A stretch of 14,011 nucleotides of DNA from Planctomycetota bacterium (GCA_023432465.1 JAEYUO010000134.1:1-14011); one strand, 5' to 3'; counted from the stretch's first letter, positions 5,564-12,927 are shown. Made by a program: numbers and translations. The notes: generated by a model from the letters alone, not told the origin.

Positions 5564-5985
5564 TGGGATGGCTGAGGTTCAACCTTTCCCGGGGTCGGCT
5601 TCTTGCCCCAGCCCGGGATTGGAATGAGCTCGGGGTTAAGTTCGTAGCTGCATTCCGGGCACCGTTTGGGCTCATCCAGTCCGGCAAGCTCATAGCCGCA
5701 ATCGGGGCAGGGGCGGAGCACGATCGGCGTATGCACTCGAGAACGCTTCCGGCCGACCAGTATGAGCGTGATGCCGATCGGTAGGAACACTGCAGTAACC
5801 AGGAGCATCATCAGGAGTTCAGTTACATCCGGGGTAACGCCGCGAGTTCCGGGCAAGCCGTGGATTCGCGGGATGATGCATCGCATCACGATGTTCATCG
5901 CCGGCAGCACAATACCAACAGTGCAGATGGATGTTCCAGCTGTCACCCAAGGATTTGACTTTTTGCGAGTGGTACTCAAAGGCAT
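5545..5985 (-). CDS. Zinc-ribbon membrane protein, function unknown
   Basis: The 146-residue protein has two hydrophobic segments (about 14-38, with TSICTVGIVLPAMNIVM, and 56-78, with LLMMLLVTAVFLPIGITLIL). A C-terminal cytoplasmic-looking zinc ribbon follows, with C93-x2-C96 (CPDCGYEL) and C109-x2-C112 (CPECSYEL). This CPxCGYxL ribbon next to membrane helices is common in planctomycete proteins of unknown role. The start is 9 bases after the SDR stop, so the two are probably co-transcribed. The last seven codons (SQPAEQA) and the region of the TAG stop come from a palindromic repeat (5549-5563), so the repeat seems to have replaced or extended the original C-terminus. No catalytic motif is visible; zinc binding is inferred from the four cysteines only. 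Confidence 0.8.
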   Translation of the reverse strand: MPLSTTRKKSNPWVTAGTSICTVGIVLPAMNIVMRCIIPRIHGLPGTRGVTPDVTELLMMLLVTAVFLPIGITLILVGRKRSRVHTPIVLRPCPDCGYELAGLDEPKRCPECSYELNPELIPIPGWGKKPTPGKVEPQPSQPAEQA

Positions 5986-5994
5986 GCTGGAATC

Positions 5995-6834
5995 TCACAA
6001 GCTCTGCGTCCTTCCCCCATCCACAGGCACGTTGATGCCGTTGATGTAGGCCGCGGCGGGGGTGGCGAGGAAGGCGATCGCCGCGGCGACTTCCTCTGCG
6101 CGGCCGAGGCGGCCCGCGGGGATGGTGGCGATGGCCGCCTTGGTGATCTCATCGAGCGACTTGTTCTCTTTGGTTGCGCGGGCGGTGAAGAGCTGCTTGA
6201 GGCGGTCGGTATCGGTGAAGCCGGGGAGAACGTTGTTGACGGTGATTCCGAAGGGGGCGAGCTCGGTGGCGAGGGTCTTGGCCCAGTTGGCGACGGCCGC
6301 GCGGATGGTGTTGCTGACACCCAGCCCGGGGATGGGGGCCTTCACGCTCGTCGAGATGATGTTGATGATGCGGCCGTAGGCGGCAGACTTCATGCCCGGG
6401 AGGAGCGCCTGCACGAGGAGCTGGTTGCACACGAGGTGCGAGCGGAACGCCGCGACGAAGGCCTCGGGCGAGGCATCGGCGATCGGTCCGCCCGCGGGCC
6501 CGCCGGTGTTGTTGATGAGGATGGTGTAGGCCCCCCCCCCCGCGGCGGATTCGTGCGCGAGCTCGGTGCGGATGGCTTCCTGCACGGCGGCGGGGTCGGA
6601 GAAGTCGGCGGCGAACCAGCGGTGGACCTGCGCGGCGGGATTGCCCGCGGCTGCATGCCCGGCAACGTCGCCGCGGACGGGGAGTTCGCGGCAAGTGGCC
6701 TCGAGGCGCTCGGGGTTTCTCGCCACGAGGGTGACGGATGCGCCGAGGGATGCGAGTTCGATGGCCGCGGCACGACCGATTCCCTGGGTGGATCCGCAGA
6801 CGAGGGCACGCTTGCCGACGAGTGAGATGTTCAT
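5995..6834 (-). CDS. Non-classical SDR-family oxidoreductase (FabG-like)
   Basis: The 279-residue Rossmann-fold protein is close to the usual SDR length. The nucleotide motif is GSTQGIG (14-20), the NNTGG strand motif is at 108-112 and a Ser-rich strand NIISTSV at 158-164. The C-terminal part is typical (NNVLPGFTDTDR at 200-211, GINVPVDGG at 266-274). Where classical SDRs have the catalytic YxxxK, this protein has S174-N-T-I-R178, so both Tyr and Lys are missing. This resembles an atypical ketoacyl-reductase-like SDR subgroup in which the tetrad is also imperfect. Substrate and even activity are unknown. It is divergent from kynA across 116 bases, so a link to tryptophan catabolism is possible but unproven. 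The ATG at 6834 gives a normal SDR N-terminus; no ribosome site is seen. An 11-base C run lies inside the gene at 6531-6541. Confidence 0.85.
   Translation of the reverse strand: MNISLVGKRALVCGSTQGIGRAAAIELASLGASVTLVARNPERLEATCRELPVRGDVAGHAAAGNPAAQVHRWFAADFSDPAAVQEAIRTELAHESAAGGGAYTILINNTGGPAGGPIADASPEAFVAAFRSHLVCNQLLVQALLPGMKSAAYGRIINIISTSVKAPIPGLGVSNTIRAAVANWAKTLATELAPFGITVNNVLPGFTDTDRLKQLFTARATKENKSLDEITKAAIATIPAGRLGRAEEVAAAIAFLATPAAAYINGINVPVDGGRTQSL
6531..6541 (+). repeat. Homopolymer of 11 C inside the SDR gene
   Basis: Eleven consecutive C bases (G on the coding strand) encode the Gly run at residues 99-101 just before the AYTILINN strand. The reading frame is intact on both sides with exactly 11. 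A one-base change would truncate the protein before its active-site region. Confidence 0.85.
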
Positions 6835-6950
6835 GGAGAGAGGATAACGGGGGAAGTCAGATTGGACTGGAACTTCTGGATTGGAAGATCGGCGGGAACC
6901 GGACGGGTGATCCGGGGCTTGGAGAGCAGCGCGAGCCCCTACCATGGGGC
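6835..6950. promoter_or_regulatory. Shared upstream region of SDR (-) and kynA (+)
   Basis: This 116-base gap between divergent genes must hold promoters for both. On the plus strand TTGGAC at 6862-6867 could be a -35 box, but no good -10 lies 16-18 bases on. A GATTGGACTGG...GGATTGGAAG stretch (6861-6886) recalls the TTTTGGAT-type sequence inside kynB. I see no clear operator palindrome and no regulator gene nearby. Confidence 0.35.
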
Positions 6951-7901
6951 ATGGCCGAGAATCCGATTTATCACAGCGACAAGCAGACCTACGGCAGCTA
7001 TCTGAAGATCAACGAGCTTTTGGGGCTTCAGCGGCCGCGGACCGAGCACCACGATGAGCTGCTGTTCATCATCAGCCATCAGGTGTACGAGCTGTGGTTC
7101 AAGCAGATGATGCACGAGCTGGAGGAGGTGTGCGGGCACTTGGATGCGGATCGGCCGCTGCGGGCGGCGCAGCTGTTTGAGCGTGTGCACAAGATCCAGC
7201 ACCTGCTGATCGAACAGATCCCGATGCTCGAGACGATGTTCAGCGTGGAGTTTGCGAGGTTCCGCGATTCGCTCCGCCCGGCGAGCGGCTTTCAGAGCGT
7301 GCAGTTCCGCAAGATCGAGTTCTTCTGCGGGAACAAGAACCCGAAGATGCTGGCGCTCGTCGGCGAGGATGAGGCCGCGAGGGCGGAGATGGCGACATTC
7401 CTTGACAAGACGACGCCGTACGACCACTTCATCCGGCACCTGGCGCGCGAGGATAATGGGATCTTCAAGATCCCGACGACGGCGTTGAATCGCGACACCA
7501 CTCTGCCGCATGAAGAGGATGAACGGCTCGTCGATTCACTGGAGATTCTGTACCGCGCGCAGCACGCTGGCGCGGAGTCGGGCAAGAAGGATGCGGGAGA
7601 GCGGTACTACGCGCAGATGCGTGTCGCCGAGCATCTGCTGGAGTTCGATGAGAAGTTCGCGATCTGGCGGTTCCATCATGTGAAGATGGTGGAGCGCATG
7701 ATCGGCGGTGGGATGGGCACGGGCGGGTCATCGGGTGCGAAGTATCTCGCGAGCACGCTTGCCCGCCCGTTCTGGCCGGACCTGTGGACCGTTCGCAATC
7801 GGCTCGGCGGCGGGTATGGCGGTGCGCCGAGCGCGAGCCCCGCGGCGGGGGCTGCTGCGGAGAGGCCGGCGGGCGGCGGCGGGTGTCCGTACGCGGGGTG
7901 A
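6951..7901 (+). CDS. kynA: Tryptophan 2,3-dioxygenase
   Basis: This heme enzyme opens the indole ring of L-tryptophan with O2 to give N-formylkynurenine, the first and committed step. The 316-residue protein has every family signature: TYGSYLKINELLGLQ (13-27), FIISHQVYELWFKQ (39-52) with distal H43, ASGFQSVQFRKIEFF (111-125) with R105 just before it, and WRFHHVKMVERMIG (239-252), in which H243 is the proximal heme ligand. GTGGSSGAKYL (256-266) is the substrate ammonium/carboxylate loop. It is slightly longer than the ~300-residue bacterial enzymes because of a Gly/Ala/Pro-rich tail (about 286-316) that ends in CPYAG and looks disordered. I chose ATG 6951 because upstream in-frame codons run through the divergent intergenic region; no strong ribosome site is present. 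It converges on the DUF2442 gene with a 24-base gap. Confidence 0.96.
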   Translation: MAENPIYHSDKQTYGSYLKINELLGLQRPRTEHHDELLFIISHQVYELWFKQMMHELEEVCGHLDADRPLRAAQLFERVHKIQHLLIEQIPMLETMFSVEFARFRDSLRPASGFQSVQFRKIEFFCGNKNPKMLALVGEDEAARAEMATFLDKTTPYDHFIRHLAREDNGIFKIPTTALNRDTTLPHEEDERLVDSLEILYRAQHAGAESGKKDAGERYYAQMRVAEHLLEFDEKFAIWRFHHVKMVERMIGGGMGTGGSSGAKYLASTLARPFWPDLWTVRNRLGGGYGGAPSASPAAGAAAERPAGGGGCPYAG

Positions 7902-7918
7902 GTGAGCCAGCTCGCCCT
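7896..7918. terminator. Possible weak stem between convergent kynA and DUF2442 genes
   Basis: GGGTGAG and CTCGCCC can pair (one G-T pair on one strand) with an 8-base loop, spanning the kynA stop. There is no T-run on either side, so this is at best a weak bidirectional end signal. Confidence 0.2.
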
Positions 7919-7925
7919 CGGCGAT

Positions 7926-8192
7926 CTAAGCGGCGACGTCAATGTCCGGCACGGCCTTGCCTGTCACCTTGGAATAGAGCATGTCCGGATCGAGGTCGAT
8001 TCCACCGGGCCAGCACACCGTGCCTGTCTTGGGACTGATCGAGACCTTCATGAACTCAGCGGGATCATTCCACGCCGCGAATACGCCCTGACCCACCAAA
8101 GAGGACAGGTCCGCCTCTCCTTCGGTACCGCCCGTAAACCGCACCCACAGGCGGTATCCAGGCAAGGGCTTGACCGCGCTGATACGTTCCAT
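7926..8192 (-). CDS. DUF2442 domain protein
   Basis: The 88-residue protein matches the DUF2442 pattern: VKPLPGYRLWVRFTGGTEGE (7-26), a DLSSLVGQGVF segment (28-38), WNDPAEF (41-47), then SPKTGTVCWPGGIDLDPDML (53-72). It covers the whole domain. The ATG at 8192 has AGGA 7 bases upstream, overlapping the stop of the DUF4160 gene; an in-frame TTG at 8198 is less likely. The molecular function of the family is not established. It is often encoded next to DUF4160, as here (9-base gap), and the pair has been suggested as a toxin-antitoxin-like module. I treat that as a hypothesis. It is the last gene of the minus-strand run and converges on kynA. Confidence 0.85.
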   Translation of the reverse strand: MERISAVKPLPGYRLWVRFTGGTEGEADLSSLVGQGVFAAWNDPAEFMKVSISPKTGTVCWPGGIDLDPDMLYSKVTGKAVPDIDVAA

Positions 8193-8199
8193 GTTCAAA

Positions 8200-8203
8200 T
8201 CCT
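8200..8203 (-). promoter_or_regulatory. Ribosome binding site for DUF2442
   Basis: AGGA on the minus strand lies 7 bases before ATG 8192 and overlaps the TAG stop of the DUF4160 gene, an arrangement that fits coupled translation of the pair. Confidence 0.5.
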
Positions 8204-8480
8204 ATCGCAGTGGATCGATGCGGTCGATCCGCTGTGCGGCCGCCGCCTGCTGCCACGCGCGTGTCAAAGCATGGCGGTTAGCCAATCCCCACTCCACCAC
8301 CAGCCCGTAGGCCCGCGGCGGAAGTGAGCCGCGGATGATGCGGAGCGAAGAGATTTCGATCAGGGCCTCGTGCTCACCGTAACACGCATGGAAATGCGGC
8401 GGAGGGTGATCCACGAAGTAGAAGTAGATCGAGATCCCAAAGAATTCAGAGACGCATGGCGTCGGAGGAGAGCACTCCAT
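8202..8480 (-). CDS. DUF4160 domain protein
   Basis: The 92-residue protein carries the DUF4160 signature: SEFFGISIYFYFVDHPPPHF (11-30), then HACYGEHEALIEI (31-43), with the conserved DHPPPHFHA core at 24-32. The C-terminal helix WGLANRHALTRAWQQAAA fits the family, as does the IDRIDPL end. It covers the full domain. The His/Pro-rich core is striking but has no proven activity. The start at 8480 adds a short Cys/Pro-containing lead (MECSPPTPCV) to the usual family start; a slightly later start cannot be excluded, but no better ATG is in frame. It is 23 bases after anmK and 9 before DUF2442, all on the same strand. Confidence 0.82.
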   Translation of the reverse strand: MECSPPTPCVSEFFGISIYFYFVDHPPPHFHACYGEHEALIEISSLRIIRGSLPPRAYGLVVEWGLANRHALTRAWQQAAAAQRIDRIDPLR

Positions 8481-8503
8481 TCGATGAAGGCCTGCCCCGC
8501 GCC

Positions 8504-9688
8504 TCAGCCCGCAAACGCCCACATCCCCGCCACCGGCGCCGGCCCCGCAACACCCGTCACCCTCGGCAACGTGATCGGCACACCGTCCGCGCACAACGCG
8601 CCCAGCACCGCCATCTCCGCCGCTTCGCGATACGCGGCGGGCAACCCGTGCACATCGGTCGACTCCAATCGAATCGAAGGGCTTTTGCGCGCGAGCGACT
8701 CCCGGATCCATCCGACACATGTCACGTTCGCAGCTCCGCCACCGGCCACCAGCACGCGACTGATCGCGCCGCTCGGCGATGCGGCGTGCTCAGCGAGTTG
8801 TTCACCAATCACGCCCCCCAACCCCGCGCTCGCCGTCGCGCACAAGTCTTCCCCACTCACCCGCCCGCGCCACCGCTCCACCCATCCACCGGCCCCGACC
8901 GCCTCATCACCCGTCCCCAGCGACCGCTCGCCCGATGACTGCCTCAACAAACTCGCCATCAACTCCTCCCGCGCAGCTTCCTCCACCCGCCCAGCCCCCG
9001 CTGCCGCGCCATCCTCGTCGAACGGCTTTCCCAATCCCGCCCGCGCCGCCGCGTCCACCACATGATTGCACGCGCAGATATCCATGCCGCGAATATCTGC
9101 GATCGACTCCGGCCCAGTATCTCGAGGCAGGAGTGTCGCATTCGCGAAGCCCCCGAGGTTCAGGATGACGCGTCGCTCGGTCGGGCTGCGGAGCCACACC
9201 CAATCCGCAAGCGGCGTGATGGGCGCGCCCTGCCCGCCCGCGGCGAGATCCGCAGCGCGAAGATCGCACACCACATCGATCCCAGTCTCATGCGCCAGCA
9301 CCGCCGGGTTGAACATCTGCCACGACAGCGGCGGTGCGTGGAACACTGTCTGCCCGTGCACAACGATCAGGTTACACCCTTCTCGCTCGGTGCCGAGAAG
9401 CGAGTTCACTTCACGCGCATGCAGGAGCGCGAAGTCCCGGGAGAGCGCGGCGATCTCACCCGCGGTCATCGGCTTCTGCTCGGCGAGGGCGCGGAGGCGA
9501 GGGGCAAGGTCTCCCAGACTCCCCGAACTCCCGCGAACGAACCGCGGCTTCATTTCCAGCCCTCGCCCTTCGATCTCGACAAGCGAGCAGTCGATCCCGT
9601 CGAGGCTGGTGCCGGTCATGCAACCGACGATGCGGCGGGTGCGCGGAGATGCAGATTCGGGGGTGGCTTGGGCGGTCGGTGGAGGCAT
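8504..9688 (-). CDS. anmK: Anhydro-N-acetylmuramic acid kinase
   Basis: AnmK cleaves the 1,6-anhydro ring of anhMurNAc and phosphorylates it to MurNAc-6-phosphate with ATP, in cytoplasmic peptidoglycan recycling. The 394-residue protein (family usually ~370-390) has GCMTGTSLDGIDC (22-34), the ATP-site motif, VVHGQTVFH (109-117), GAPITPLADW (154-163), NLGGFAN (177-183) and VAGGGAANV (314-322) near the end. E. coli-type enzymes have a DTGPGN stretch near the catalytic Asp; this protein has D198-I-R-G-M-D203-I-C-A-C-N208 instead, a variant of that loop. FDEDGAAAGAG (223-233) keeps the Asp/Gly pattern after it. ATG 9688 begins 10 bases after the upstream helical protein's stop and gives a normal N-terminus. 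An upstream in-frame ATG at 9832 would overlap that gene and lacks family similarity. The protein probably works alone on recycled cell-wall sugar; no MurQ or transporter is visible here. Confidence 0.92.
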   Translation of the reverse strand: MPPPTAQATPESASPRTRRIVGCMTGTSLDGIDCSLVEIEGRGLEMKPRFVRGSSGSLGDLAPRLRALAEQKPMTAGEIAALSRDFALLHAREVNSLLGTEREGCNLIVVHGQTVFHAPPLSWQMFNPAVLAHETGIDVVCDLRAADLAAGGQGAPITPLADWVWLRSPTERRVILNLGGFANATLLPRDTGPESIADIRGMDICACNHVVDAAARAGLGKPFDEDGAAAGAGRVEEAAREELMASLLRQSSGERSLGTGDEAVGAGGWVERWRGRVSGEDLCATASAGLGGVIGEQLAEHAASPSGAISRVLVAGGGAANVTCVGWIRESLARKSPSIRLESTDVHGLPAAYREAAEMAVLGALCADGVPITLPRVTGVAGPAPVAGMWAFAG

Positions 9689-9698
9689 CGCGCAGAGT

Positions 9699-11837
9699 CT
9701 ACTTGTCTCCAGCGCTGCTCGCCGCACGGATCCGCCCCGCCCATGGCTCCCCGCCGAGCTGGGGGTCCAGAAGCTCCAGCCGCTCGCGGAGGCGCTGGGC
9801 GTGGCGGGCGCGATCGGTATCGTCGGCGGCATCGGTATCGACCTCGCCCGCGCGGACGATCTCGATCAGGTCGGCCCACGCGGACCAGAAGGCTTGCCGG
9901 GCATCTCGCCGGGCTGGGTCGGATGTACGGGCATCGGGCTCGTAGTCATCCGCGACGGTGCGAAGGATGGGAATCGCCGAAGCGGCCTTGCCCTCGGCAC
10001 GGAGAGCGGTCCCGAGCATCGATCGGAGGCGTGCGCGGTCGGTCGTGCCGGGAGCATCGAATGGAGTGCCGAGGAGGGGCTGGAGTTCGGCGATGATGTC
10101 TGAGGTGGGCACAAGATTGGAGGCGAGAGCGGCCTCGATGCGGTCCAATCGGAGCGTGCGGGCCAAGGCCGGGTCATTCCCCGGATCGCGCGCGAACCAT
10201 CCCTCGGCCATGCGCAGGAGTTGCTGCCGCGACGGAGGATCGAGCGGCGCGGCGAGTGTGCGGGAGAAAGCGGCGGAAATGCAGTCGCCGGTCTGGGCGC
10301 GCGACGGGTCGCCGTGCGGCAGTCGTGCGTGGTGCGCTGCCGCCGTTTCCAGCTGCTCAAGGCTCGGCTCGCCGGAGGCTAAGACAGCGGCGGCGATGGC
10401 AAACGCACGGAGCCGCGCATCATCTGGCCGCACATCGAGCAGGCGACCGATCGCGGCCTGAGCATCGGCACGCGCTGCGGCATCGGGCCATGTGAAGGCA
10501 CAGGGCGTCGATGGATCCTGCAGGGGCGGGACGAGTTGGAGCAGTCGCTCCGCGGCGGGAATGGCGAGGCGGGCCGGAGGATCCATCCGCACGATCCGCG
10601 CGAGATGTGGCCGCGGGACCGCGGCGTCGGCGGCGAGCATCCAGAGTGCGCGCGCCTTCACGGGAGGCGATGAGTCCTCCCGCTCAACGACTCGCGAAAG
10701 AAGGGCCACGCCCTCGGCATCGAGCTTGCCGCCGGGGTTCGCCGCGGCGAGGAACCATGCCCGCGCGAGCGCCGCCTCGGGATCGATCGAGGACCAGGGC
10801 GTGCCTGCGCCGGTTGCGCTGCCAAGCTTCTCGTACACCAGCTTTCGGAGCGCGGAGAACTCGGCGATGGAATCCAACTCGTCGGCATCGCCGCATCGAC
10901 GGAGGACTGTCAGCATCGATGTAGTCGCTTCACGCCGCGATTCGGAGCCTGCCGGTGTTGCACTCGTCGCGTTCGCCGCCAGAAGCGCCGCCTCGGCCAG
11001 GAGCAGATCAACCAGCCAGTCCCTGCCGCGGCCGGGAACGGGGAGCCTGGCAGCGGCCTCGGCCATGCCGCAGCGTGCAAGGGCCATGTGCAAGCGAACC
11101 CATTCATCCGATGAGAACCGCGTGCCGGCTCCCGAGTCCGCTTCTGGGGACACAAGACTGACGACCCACTCAAGCTGACGGCGCGCGGCGGAAAGATGTT
11201 GCTGCGGATCGGGCGAACGAAGCAGCATCGCGGCGGCCAGGACTCGTGCGCGGGCCTGATCGACCTGACCAGAGGTTCTCGTGTCGGCCAGCAGCCTGAT
11301 CGCTTCGATCCGTCGGGCCTGGCCCGCGGGTGCATATGGATCGGCGAGGGCGGACAGTGCCGCGGCGTGGGCACGCATCGTCGGGATGCGCACGGCGAGC
11401 TCTCGCTCGACAAGGGTGCTCAGCAGAGGATCGATCTGCGCCGCGAGTGCAGCCGCGCGTTCGGCATCCAGCGCGGGGTCCAGCAGCCGGGCCTCGAGCT
11501 TTGCGACAGCATCGCTCGCCGCGACTTCCGCGCGACTGATCAGCTCCATCGCGGTATTGCCCGAATCGATCACTCGGCGGAACTGCTCGGCCGTCGGGAG
11601 CCCGAACATCACCGAGGCGTCATCGCAGTTGCGCATGGCATCGGCAAGTCGGATCGCCGCCAGGTCGAGCATCCATGTCGCCGCGCGGTGGTCTTCGGGC
11701 GCGGCTTCAAGCCGGGCGGCAAGCTCCGCGGCAGGGTCCTGGGGCGATGGCGGATCCGCGGAGGGCTGGGCTTGGAGCGCAGCGCACATCCAGGCAACGG
11801 ACAAACCGGATCTATGGATGAACGGACCAGTTCTCAT
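9699..11837 (-). CDS. Large exported alpha-helical (TPR-like) protein, function unknown
   Basis: The 712-residue protein is rich in Ala, Leu, Arg and Asp. The N-terminus MRTGPFIHRSGLSVAWMCAALQAQ looks like a Sec signal with a cut near ALQA, followed by a Pro/Ser-rich linker (PSADPPSPQDPAAEL). The rest is a string of amphipathic helices with Ala/Leu heptad-like spacing. A TPR-like stretch occurs near the C-terminus (LGTALRAEGKAASAIPILRT, about residue 625). I see no catalytic motif or further membrane segment. Large secreted helical-repeat proteins of this kind are common in planctomycetes and may scaffold envelope complexes. ATG 11837 opens the signal peptide 40 bases after the VWA-like stop; a longer frame to 11987 would overlap that gene. 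It sits between the VWA-like protein and anmK, which suggests work in the same envelope module. The family is unnamed to me. Confidence 0.75.
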   Translation of the reverse strand: MRTGPFIHRSGLSVAWMCAALQAQPSADPPSPQDPAAELAARLEAAPEDHRAATWMLDLAAIRLADAMRNCDDASVMFGLPTAEQFRRVIDSGNTAMELISRAEVAASDAVAKLEARLLDPALDAERAAALAAQIDPLLSTLVERELAVRIPTMRAHAAALSALADPYAPAGQARRIEAIRLLADTRTSGQVDQARARVLAAAMLLRSPDPQQHLSAARRQLEWVVSLVSPEADSGAGTRFSSDEWVRLHMALARCGMAEAAARLPVPGRGRDWLVDLLLAEAALLAANATSATPAGSESRREATTSMLTVLRRCGDADELDSIAEFSALRKLVYEKLGSATGAGTPWSSIDPEAALARAWFLAAANPGGKLDAEGVALLSRVVEREDSSPPVKARALWMLAADAAVPRPHLARIVRMDPPARLAIPAAERLLQLVPPLQDPSTPCAFTWPDAAARADAQAAIGRLLDVRPDDARLRAFAIAAAVLASGEPSLEQLETAAAHHARLPHGDPSRAQTGDCISAAFSRTLAAPLDPPSRQQLLRMAEGWFARDPGNDPALARTLRLDRIEAALASNLVPTSDIIAELQPLLGTPFDAPGTTDRARLRSMLGTALRAEGKAASAIPILRTVADDYEPDARTSDPARRDARQAFWSAWADLIEIVRAGEVDTDAADDTDRARHAQRLRERLELLDPQLGGEPWAGRIRAASSAGDK

Positions 11838-11877
11838 TCGCAGGCTCTTGCTCGGGCGCGGTTCCCACAGCGACAGA

Positions 11878-12927
11878 CTATCGCGTTTGCCCGGCGATGT
11901 CCTCGCTCCGGCGGATGACACGGTATCCCGCGCCCTGGCCATGACGGGCTCCGATCGCCTGCATGATCCCCGTCGGATCGTCGTCAAGGAACTGGATGGT
12001 CTGGATCAGCGTGGCGCGTCGACCGTCGACAGTGATCGGAGGGTTCAACTCGTCGAGCCGGGCGAGCGTGGTCTCCAGACCGTCATCCCACACGCCTCCG
12101 CCTGATCGGACGATGGATCGCGAAAGCAAGAAGGCAGCATCGGGCTTGAGCTTGAGCGCGGCCTCCAGACCGGTGAGCGGGTTGCTCGCGCCGATCGGGC
12201 GAATGTCGGCGAGCCACTCCACCAACCTGCGTTTGGCGGTCGGCGTGGCGCGCATCAGCACCGGCGCGAAGACCTCCGCCCCACTACCGGATTCGGTTCG
12301 GCGGAACAGTACCACGCCGAACTTCTGCGATGGCGCGAGCTGCTCGACACTGCGGCGCAGCTCACTCACCACCCGCGGCATGCTCGTCACCATGGGTCCG
12401 GAGGCATCGACGATGTACACCACGCTGCGTGCATTGGAAGCCCCGAGACCGGCGAAGCGAACCCCCGCAGAGTCCGATTCCGATGCCGCGGTCACGCCGA
12501 ATCCGGGCTCGATCGTGGCTTTCCCGCTCGCTCCCGAATCTTCATCATTTCGCCGCGGTGCGGACAGCAGGCTCGGCGGAAGCTCCGCATCGAGGGCCGA
12601 CGCCTGTGCAGCGACCGTGTTCCGGTGCGGGGCGACAGGCTCAAAGCTTGGGGGCTGTGGATGCAGCGAGGGATCTTTCGTTGCGGCCGGCTCGTGCGCC
12701 GTAAGAGCAATCGCTGATTCGTCTCCCTCCGTGCCCGCGACATCTTCGAAGGTGATGACGACTTCGCGCGAGAGTACCGGCGGGTCTTGGGACAGTTGCC
12801 AGGCGATTCCCGCCGCGGCAACCGCGAATGCCGTGTGTACCGCGACCGAACCCACGAGCGATGCGACCGCGGCGGCCGGCGCGGCCTTCCGACGCTTCCG
12901 AGCCATCGGATCAGAGATCGTCATCAT
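11878..12927 (-). CDS. Membrane-anchored VWA-like protein with a degraded metal site
   Basis: The 349-residue protein has a basic N-terminus (MARKRRK), one membrane segment at about 18-45, then an acidic/Pro-rich periplasmic linker (~60-155). A von Willebrand factor A-like domain follows at ~165-345. VVYIVDASGPM (169-179) is where a VWA has its DxSxS metal motif; here the second Ser is Pro (D174-A-S176-G-P178). The Asp of the later DG motif also seems lost (FLLSRSI at 266-272). The end FLDDDPTGIMQAIGARHG fits a VWA-type C-terminus. It overlaps DoxX by 17 bases and has a strong GGAGG site, so both are probably translated together. ATG 12924 (7-base spacing) is an alternative start; 12906 (MARKRRK) has no ribosome site. 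It may be a scaffold that no longer needs a metal. The partner is unknown, but the helical protein 40 bases downstream is a candidate. Confidence 0.78.
   Translation of the reverse strand: MMTISDPMARKRRKAAPAAAVASLVGSVAVHTAFAVAAAGIAWQLSQDPPVLSREVVITFEDVAGTEGDESAIALTAHEPAATKDPSLHPQPPSFEPVAPHRNTVAAQASALDAELPPSLLSAPRRNDEDSGASGKATIEPGFGVTAASESDSAGVRFAGLGASNARSVVYIVDASGPMVTSMPRVVSELRRSVEQLAPSQKFGVVLFRRTESGSGAEVFAPVLMRATPTAKRRLVEWLADIRPIGASNPLTGLEAALKLKPDAAFLLSRSIVRSGGGVWDDGLETTLARLDELNPPITVDGRRATLIQTIQFLDDDPTGIMQAIGARHGQGAGYRVIRRSEDIAGQTR

Noticed and set aside
9062..10103. Two overlapping ~345-codon plus-strand frames opposite anmK and the helical protein
   Set aside because: Both cross the anmK/helical-protein boundary on the opposite strand, are Arg-rich and show no family motif.
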